Positions 58,875 to 64,000 of a DNA stretch of 64,000 nucleotides are shown here, piece after piece (within the stretch, counting starts at the first letter, position 1; each line of letters opens with the position of its first letter). The notes below the pieces were generated by a model. That model was not told the DNA's origin and did not search any database. It saw nothing but the letters and a program-made list of their open reading frames with translations. Position numbers and translations under genes: made by a program. This stretch comes from Rhizobium mongolense USDA 1844 (GTDB lineage Bacteria; Pseudomonadota; Alphaproteobacteria; Rhizobiales; Rhizobiaceae), in NCBI RefSeq assembly GCF_000419765.1, contig NZ_ATTQ01000022.1, forward strand, positions 186 to 64,185, in the 5' to 3' direction.

Positions 58875-60314
58875 ATGGATCAACAATCGGCGAAGCGCGA
58901 GAGCGGCGGCAAGCGCATAGAAGGCGTCATGGCGGAAATCCGCAGCAGGATCGCAGCTCGCGGGCTGGTGCCGGGATCCCGCCTGCCCTCGGTGCGCGCC
59001 TTCGCAAAGACGATGCAGGTCTCGCCTTCGACTGTCGTGGAAGCCTATGAACGGCTGGCCGGCGAAGGCCTGATCCGTTCGCGGCCGGGTTCCGGCTTCT
59101 ACGTTTCGAGCCCGCTTGCGCCGCTTACGCTTTCCGAGATCGGGCCGAAGCTCGATCGGGCGATCGATCCATTGTGGGTCTACCGACAGTCACTGGAAGA
59201 CGCACCCGAACTGCTGAAGCCCGGATGCGGCTGGCTGCCGGCAAGCTGGATGCCGCAGGTAGCAATACGGAAGGCGCTTCGCGCGATCTCCCGCGGCGAA
59301 GGGCGGGTACTCGTAGATTATGGAACGCCGCTTGGGCTGCCGCAGCTAAGGCAACTGCTCTCGCGCCGCATGGGCGAGCGCGGCATTGCAGCAGCTCCCG
59401 ACCACATCATTCTGACGGAGTCGGGCACGCAGGCGATCGACCTTCTGTGCCGTTTTCTGATCGAGCCGGGTGATGGCGTATTGGTGGACGACCCCTGCTA
59501 TTTCAATTTCCATGCACTGTTGCGCGCTCACCGGGCGAACGCCATTGGCGTTCCGATGACGCCCAGCGGGCCGGATATCGAGGCATTCGAGCGGGCGATC
59601 GATGAGCACCGGCCGCGGCTCTACATCACCAACTCATCAATCCATAACCCGACAGGCGCGACGTGTTCACCTGTTGTGGCACACCGCCTGCTGAAGCTTG
59701 CCGAGCGCGCCGGCCTGACAATCATCGAAGACGATATCTTCGCCGATCTCGAGCATGAGCCGGCTCCTCGTCTCGCCGCATTCGACGGGCTGGAGCGTGT
59801 GGTCCATATCGGCAGCTTCTCCAAGACGCTTTCTGCTTCTGTCCGTTGCGGCTTCATAGCCGCGAGAGCGGACTGGATCGAGCCGCTCACCGATCTCAAG
59901 ATGGCGACAAGTATCGGCGGCGGGCGGCTGTCGTCCGAACTGATCCTGCTGCTTTTGAAGGATGGCAGCTACCGCAAACATCTGGACGCACTGCGCGTTC
60001 GCCTTTCAAGAGCGATGGACGAGACGGCAGCGCGGCTTGCGCCGCTCGGCATCACACCATGGATAAGGCCGCAGGCGGGCATGTTTGTCTGGTGTAAGTT
60101 GCCGGACGGCATAGACGCTGCCGATATCGCGCAAGCCTGCCTTGCCGACAACGTCGTCTTAGCGCCGGGCAATGCCTTCAGTCTGTCGCAGACAGCACGC
60201 GGTTTCCTTCGCTTCAATGTCGCCCAGTCGGATGATCCGAGGATATTCCGGTCGCTTGAGAGAGCGCTGAAGAATGCGGCGCGCAGTCCCGGCCTGCTGA
60301 CTGGCAATCGCTGA
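58875..60314 (+). CDS. MocR-type GntR regulator with aminotransferase domain
   Basis: 479 residues with the ATG at 58875; an ATG at 58854 (486 residues) is also possible, and neither has a strong ribosome site. An N-terminal GntR winged HTH (residues about 14-80, GVMAEIRSRIAARGLVPGSR) is joined to a class I aminotransferase-like domain. The PLP lysine K317 is in HIGSFSKTLSASVRCGF, and NSSIHNPTGATCSP and ESGTQAIDLL are intact, so it likely binds PLP. MocR proteins sense PLP or amino-compound adducts and control the neighbouring exporter or PLP genes; the divergent EamA gene is the obvious target (inference). Confidence 0.9.
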   Translation: MDQQSAKRESGGKRIEGVMAEIRSRIAARGLVPGSRLPSVRAFAKTMQVSPSTVVEAYERLAGEGLIRSRPGSGFYVSSPLAPLTLSEIGPKLDRAIDPLWVYRQSLEDAPELLKPGCGWLPASWMPQVAIRKALRAISRGEGRVLVDYGTPLGLPQLRQLLSRRMGERGIAAAPDHIILTESGTQAIDLLCRFLIEPGDGVLVDDPCYFNFHALLRAHRANAIGVPMTPSGPDIEAFERAIDEHRPRLYITNSSIHNPTGATCSPVVAHRLLKLAERAGLTIIEDDIFADLEHEPAPRLAAFDGLERVVHIGSFSKTLSASVRCGFIAARADWIEPLTDLKMATSIGGGRLSSELILLLLKDGSYRKHLDALRVRLSRAMDETAARLAPLGITPWIRPQAGMFVWCKLPDGIDAADIAQACLADNVVLAPGNAFSLSQTARGFLRFNVAQSDDPRIFRSLERALKNAARSPGLLTGNR

Positions 60315-60395
60315 CTGAAAGCAGCGTTTGCTTCTGCGGGCGAACACGCTACATTTCGCTGGCTAACCGAAGAGAGCCCTGGGAGGAGCGATTTC

Positions 60396-60767
60396 ATGAG
60401 ACGGATGTGGCCTGAGGAGTTCAATTCCATCCTGGACGGCGCAGAGGAAGTGACGCTGACGCTTTCGGCGATCGTCCACGAGGACGGATCGCGCAGCGAG
60501 GCGATCAGCAGGCAGGCCCTGAAAGTCCGCATTCCGATGGAGGATTACGAGCGTATCTGGCCATTGGCGGAAGCCCGCTACCGGCTCGGCGGAAAATTCG
60601 CCGGCAAGGCGATCACGCTGATCACCACCAATCCGCATTACCATGCCTGGCACCCGGCTGACGGCGGCAGTATCGAGAACACCTCCGATAGTGGCAGGCA
60701 CTACAGGACGAATTACATCGTCGCGCATTTCCTGCTCGATGATGTGCGCGAGACGGCGGCCGCCTAA
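60396..60767 (+). CDS. conserved hypothetical protein, no family recognised
   Basis: 123 residues with GGAGGAG upstream. MRRMWPEEFNSILDGAEEVT, GGKFAGKAITLITTNPHYHA and HYRTNYIVAHFLLDDV suggest a compact alpha/beta protein with several aromatic residues; no signal peptide or membrane segment. Homologues are expected in rhizobia but no function is known. It stands between the MocR gene and the convergent transsulfuration gene, with 13 bases to the latter. Confidence 0.7.
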   Translation: MRRMWPEEFNSILDGAEEVTLTLSAIVHEDGSRSEAISRQALKVRIPMEDYERIWPLAEARYRLGGKFAGKAITLITTNPHYHAWHPADGGSIENTSDSGRHYRTNYIVAHFLLDDVRETAAA

Positions 60768-60780
60768 CGCCACCTGCCCC

Positions 60781-62064
60781 TTAAGCTTCGTCCAGAGCGA
60801 GCGCCAGATCGGCGATCAGATCGTCCGGATGCTCGATGCCGATCGACAGCCGGATGGTCGATTCCAGAACGCCGATGCGCTGGCGCACATCTGCCGGAAC
60901 CCCGGAATGGGTCATCGCGGCCGGATGGCTGGCGAGCGATTCCGTGCCGCCGAGGCTGACGGCAAGCTTGAAGATCTTCAGCGCGTTCAGGAACTTGAAG
61001 GAGGCCGGCTGGCCACCCTTGATATCGAAAGAGAAGGTGGAGCCGGCGCCCGTGCACTGCGCGGCAAAGGTGCGGCCGAGTGGCGATTCCGGATCATGGT
61101 AGGGCAGATAGTGGATCTTGTCGACCTTCGGGTGGTCGCGGAGAAAATCGGCAACGGCGCGCGCATTGCTGTTGGCCCGCTCCATACGGATCTGCAGCGT
61201 TTCCAGCGAGCGCCCGAGCATCCAGCAGGAATGCGGATCGAGCTGCGTGCCGATCGAGCCGCGAAGCGCCTTCACCTGTTTGATCACCGCTTTGGGGCCG
61301 AGGACAGCGCCGGCGATGAGGTCCGAATGGCCGCCGACATATTTGGTCAGCGAATAAAGCGAGATATCCGCGCCATGTTCGATCGGGCGCTGGAAGACCG
61401 GGCCGAGCAGCGTGTTGTCGCAGACGACAATTGGCTTGTGGTCCTGCGTTTTTCCAATCGCATCCGCGATGCGGCGGATCATGGCGACATCGACGAGGCT
61501 GTTGGTGGGATTGGCGGGCGTTTCGACGAGGATGACCGAGACCCGGCCTTTCGACATAGCTTCTTCTGCAGCCGCTTTTACCGATGCCTCGCTGACGCCA
61601 TCGGCGAAGCCGACGGCGGAAACGCCAAGATTGAGGAAGGTCTTCGCCAGCAGCGTCTCGGTGCCGCCATAGAGCGGCTGCGAATGAAGGATCGCATCGC
61701 CGGGCCGGACGAAGGCAAGCAGCGTGGTTGCGATCGCCGCCATGCCGGAGGAAAAGAGCGCGCCGCTTTCCGTCCGCTCATAGACGGCGAGCCTGTCTTC
61801 GACGATCTCGCTGTTCGGGTGGTTGAAGCGCGAATAGACAAGGCCGGCACCCTTGCCTGCCGGCGGTTCGCGGCGGCCCGACACATAATCGAAGAAATCG
61901 CGGCCATCCTCGGCGGTGTTGAAGACGAAGGTCGAGGTCAGGAAGACCGGCGGCTTGACCGCGCCTTCGGAAAGCTCCGGATCGTACCCGTAGTTCAGCA
62001 TCAGTGTTTCCGGATGCAGCGCGTGATTGCCGATATGGGTTCTCGAAGGGTGGGGCGCGGTCAT
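60781..62064 (-). CDS. transsulfuration-family PLP enzyme (cystathionine/methionine gamma-lyase-like)
   Basis: 427 residues from ATG 62064 (GAGGAGA ribosome site). Cys/Met-metabolism PLP fold: SRFNHPNSEIVEDRLAVYE, SSGMAAIATTLLAFVRPGDA, NPTNSLVDVAMI, VCDNTLLGPVFQRPIEHGAD, and Schiff-base lysine K241 in LYSLTKYVGGHSDLIAGAVL. The AMTHSGVPADVRQ segment near the end is typical of methionine or cystathionine gamma-lyases. It cleaves sulfur amino acids, probably releasing a 2-oxo acid and thiol. Divergent from an AsnC-family regulator, which likely controls it. Confidence 0.92.
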   Translation of the reverse strand: MTAPHPSRTHIGNHALHPETLMLNYGYDPELSEGAVKPPVFLTSTFVFNTAEDGRDFFDYVSGRREPPAGKGAGLVYSRFNHPNSEIVEDRLAVYERTESGALFSSGMAAIATTLLAFVRPGDAILHSQPLYGGTETLLAKTFLNLGVSAVGFADGVSEASVKAAAEEAMSKGRVSVILVETPANPTNSLVDVAMIRRIADAIGKTQDHKPIVVCDNTLLGPVFQRPIEHGADISLYSLTKYVGGHSDLIAGAVLGPKAVIKQVKALRGSIGTQLDPHSCWMLGRSLETLQIRMERANSNARAVADFLRDHPKVDKIHYLPYHDPESPLGRTFAAQCTGAGSTFSFDIKGGQPASFKFLNALKIFKLAVSLGGTESLASHPAAMTHSGVPADVRQRIGVLESTIRLSIGIEHPDDLIADLALALDEA

Positions 62065-62191
62065 TGACGGTCTCCTCAGGCCGATGGATTGGAACTGAAA
62101 CAGCAAATTATATCAAATGCGGAGGCACGTTCTTGCTATTTGGCGCAGGAGGATGTCTTTGGAAGCAACTTCCTGCGGAGCAATCTGAAAT

Positions 62192-62650
62192 ATGGCGCAG
62201 AAAATTGCCGATGAGACGGACCGGCGTATCCTGAAGGAACTGACGGCCGATGCGCGGATCACCAACAACGAGCTTGCCGAGCGCGTGGGGCTTTCAGCTT
62301 CCGCCTGCCTTCGCCGGCTGCGGCGACTGGAGGAGACGGGCGTCATAAAGGGCTACACGGCGCTGGTCGATCCGACCGCGGAAGGCTGGACGATGACGGC
62401 AATCGCCTCCGTACGGCTCAGCCGCCAGAACGAGGACGAGATCGAGATGTTCGAGACTGCCGTACGCAGCTGGGACGAAGTGCTCGAGTGCCATCTTGTC
62501 ACCGGCTCGCGCGACTATGTCCTGAAGGTGATGAGCGCGGGGCTGGATCAATACGAGCGCTTCATCAAGGAGAAGATCGCGCGGTTGAGATGCGTCGATA
62601 CGATTGAGACCAGCTTTGTGATGAACACCATCAAGGAGCGGCGCATCTAG
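62192..62650 (+). CDS. Lrp/AsnC-family transcriptional regulator
   Basis: 152 residues, normal for AsnC. The HTH (residues about 7-60) is DETDRRILKELTADARITNN and ELAERVGLSASACLRRLRRL; the RAM domain holds CHLVTGSRDYVLKVMSAGLD. Divergent from the transsulfuration enzyme by 127 bases, where an inverted repeat GCAGGA (62145-62150) / TCCTGC (62171-62176) occurs right before this gene and could be an autoregulatory site. Such regulators sense an amino acid; methionine or cysteine is the guess here (inference). Less similar to the regulator at 28308 than to general AsnC members. Confidence 0.93.
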   Translation: MAQKIADETDRRILKELTADARITNNELAERVGLSASACLRRLRRLEETGVIKGYTALVDPTAEGWTMTAIASVRLSRQNEDEIEMFETAVRSWDEVLECHLVTGSRDYVLKVMSAGLDQYERFIKEKIARLRCVDTIETSFVMNTIKERRI

Positions 62651-62699
62651 CTCAAAATGTGTGCCGATTTACCGAAACATTAAAAAATTCTCACGGAAG

Positions 62700-62714
62700 T
62701 TAACGGCTTGTTTA
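62700..62714. promoter_or_regulatory. CtrA-like binding site before podJ
   Basis: TTAA-CGGCTTG-TTTA matches the CtrA consensus TTAA-N7-TTAA at seven of eight fixed positions. It sits in the 254-base gap before podJ, about 190 bases from the start. Nothing else recognisable is in this gap except a GAAGCGAGCAGGAAG-type ribosome site near the start. Confidence 0.4.
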
Positions 62715-62904
62715 CCACGTTTCGTGAAAGGTGCGGGGTGAGCAGTGGTGATCCGCATTCCTTTTTCAAGTCTCGCGTTTACTTGGAGTGCCGCTACGCC
62801 GTTCAAGTTGAGAAAAGTCTAATAAACTGCTCTCCGGTGAACGGTCTCTCAAGCCAATGGCCTGGCCCTGACGAGGGTCCCGAGCAGACGAAGCGAGCAG
62901 GAAG

Positions 62905-64000
62905 ATGAACGGATCGCGATCCAATATCCCCCGGCATTCCGACAGAGCATCGCTCGATGCGCTGAACCGCACGATCGAGGGGCTTGAGGCACGCATCGAA
63001 GGGCTGATGGGCAAGGGAAGCCGCGAGCCGAGGCAGCAGCCGGCCGCCGCGGAGCGCGAAAGCTACGGCAGACCTTACGAACCGGCTTACATGAGGCCGG
63101 AAGCGCGGCCTGACCCGCTCGCAGAAATTCGCGAGCGCCAGCGCACGCTCGATGCCGGTCGTGAACGCGCAGCCGCCGAACGTGCAGTTTACCGCGAACC
63201 GGCATCGGCCCCGCGCATGCCGGCACCGCAGGCTGCACCTGCTTACGCTACCTCGCCCGACACGATGACCGAAATTGCCCAGGCGCTCGTCAACCTGCGC
63301 CAGGACCTGAAGCGCGACATTTCGGACGGCGTAGCGCGCGAGATGGATGCGCTGCGCACGGAACTGCGCGAGATCAAGACGAGCGCGCAGGACCGGCATT
63401 TCGCCGACGACATCCGCGAAGACATGGGCCGGCTCGCCCAAAGCATCAACCAGCTCTCCAGTCGTTCGGCTGGCCCCGAGGCTGCGGGCCTGCGAAATGA
63501 ATTCGAAGAGCTGCGCTCACTGATGGACGGGCTTGCCCGCGAGGATTCCATCCGCCACATGGAACACCGCTGGGACGGCTTCGAGAACCAGCTGCATGCG
63601 CTGGACACAGCAGGCCTGCAGGAAGAGCTGGTGTCGCTCGCCTATCGGCTCGAGGATATCAAGCGCCATATCGGCGGCATGGGCGAGAGCCCGGCAGTGC
63701 GCGCCCTGGAAGACAAGCTGATTGCGATCGCCACCGCGATGGAGCAATTCGGCAGCATGATCCAGCCGCATGACCGCGCCATGGCCGAGCAGTTTGCCGC
63801 GATGGATATGCGCCTTGACGAGATCAGCCGTGCGATCGCGGCAAGCGGGCGCAGCGCGGCAAGCGGCGACCCGGCGCTGATGCATCGCCTCGAAGGCCGG
63901 CTGAATGCGCTGGCCGAGCAGATCGATATGGTGGGCCGCAGTGCGGAAAGCCACGCCCTGCCCGCCGAGGGCCTTGCCGACCGGCTGGAAATGCTGACGC
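62905..64000 (+). CDS. podJ: polarity/localization factor PodJ-like, 5' part
   Basis: The frame opens with ATG 62905 and stays open to the window end (365 codons seen). MNGSRSNIPRHSDRASLDAL then NRTIEGLEARIEGLMGKGSR is the standard start of rhizobial PodJ. The visible part is acidic/basic, with long predicted coiled-coil stretches (EIAQALVNLRQDLKRDISDG, LEDKLIAIATAMEQFGSMI) linked by Ala/Arg/Pro-rich sequence. Full-length family members end in a transmembrane span and SEL1 repeats, outside this window. PodJ marks the new pole and recruits division-asymmetry proteins in alphaproteobacteria. Confidence 0.8.
   Translation, partial: MNGSRSNIPRHSDRASLDALNRTIEGLEARIEGLMGKGSREPRQQPAAAERESYGRPYEPAYMRPEARPDPLAEIRERQRTLDAGRERAAAERAVYREPASAPRMPAPQAAPAYATSPDTMTEIAQALVNLRQDLKRDISDGVAREMDALRTELREIKTSAQDRHFADDIREDMGRLAQSINQLSSRSAGPEAAGLRNEFEELRSLMDGLAREDSIRHMEHRWDGFENQLHALDTAGLQEELVSLAYRLEDIKRHIGGMGESPAVRALEDKLIAIATAMEQFGSMIQPHDRAMAEQFAAMDMRLDEISRAIAASGRSAASGDPALMHRLEGRLNALAEQIDMVGRSAESHALPAEGLADRLEMLT

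Noticed and set aside
60643..62067. 474-residue open frame opposite the transsulfuration enzyme
   Set aside because: Antisense shadow; the PLP enzyme has intact catalytic residues.

Overview
This is chromosomal DNA of an alphaproteobacterium of the Rhizobiaceae, most like Rhizobium. The evidence is GC-rich coding sequence, the gene order murA / DUF2948 / hisD / UPF0262 / phosphatase / infA / maf / yacG / tRNA-Phe, a PodJ-type polarity gene, DUF982 and small secreted rhizobial proteins, and RIME-like intergenic palindromes. About 63 protein genes or gene remnants and two tRNA genes (Phe-GAA and Thr-GGU) can be supported. There is no rRNA, CRISPR array, prophage or intact insertion sequence.

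Region 1 (1-16.6 kb) is catabolic. On the minus strand lie a two-domain GNAT acetyltransferase, aspartate ammonia-lyase and the start of an acetyl-CoA synthetase gene that is broken by an in-frame amber codon. Divergently, eleven close-packed plus-strand genes form one apparent operon: DadA/glycine-oxidase-like FAD enzyme, ArgE-like M20 deacylase, 2-hydroxyacid dehydrogenase, cupin, GNAT, HyuA and HyuB, a co-translated LysR regulator, aldehyde dehydrogenase, tartrate/D-malate dehydrogenase and succinate-semialdehyde dehydrogenase. The set fits uptake-independent breakdown of an N-substituted or cyclic amide of an amino acid; the substrate is unknown.

Region 2 (16.6-32 kb) begins with a transposase remnant and a VOC protein. 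It is a second amine/amino-acid module: PuuB-like FAD oxidase with a type II haloacid-dehalogenase-like protein (minus), then a second two-domain GNAT, a class III aminotransferase, a second HAD protein and a complete oligopeptide-type ABC importer (plus), then an Lrp/AsnC regulator divergent from a second DadA-like oxidase and an aldehyde dehydrogenase. The GNAT and the FAD enzyme each have a paralogue in Region 1, so the two modules probably treat related substrates.

Region 3 (32-46 kb) is conserved housekeeping on the minus strand (tRNA-Phe, yacG, maf, infA, phosphatase, UPF0262, hisD, DUF2948, murA), then tRNA-Thr and a patch of very small secreted or membrane proteins including a frameshifted lipoprotein, then a UvrD-like helicase, a 3-hydroxyisobutyryl-CoA hydrolase, UDP-glucose 4-epimerase and a class I aminotransferase.

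Region 4 (46-64 kb) holds mscL, a very large SSS-transporter/hybrid histidine kinase, a cold-shock gene with a structured leader, a beta-oxidation operon (acyl-CoA dehydrogenase, thiolase, FadB-type enzyme) preceded by a near-perfect operator palindrome and interrupted by two intergenic repeats, an EamA exporter divergent from a MocR regulator, a transsulfuration-family PLP enzyme divergent from an AsnC regulator, and the 5' part of podJ preceded by a CtrA-like site.
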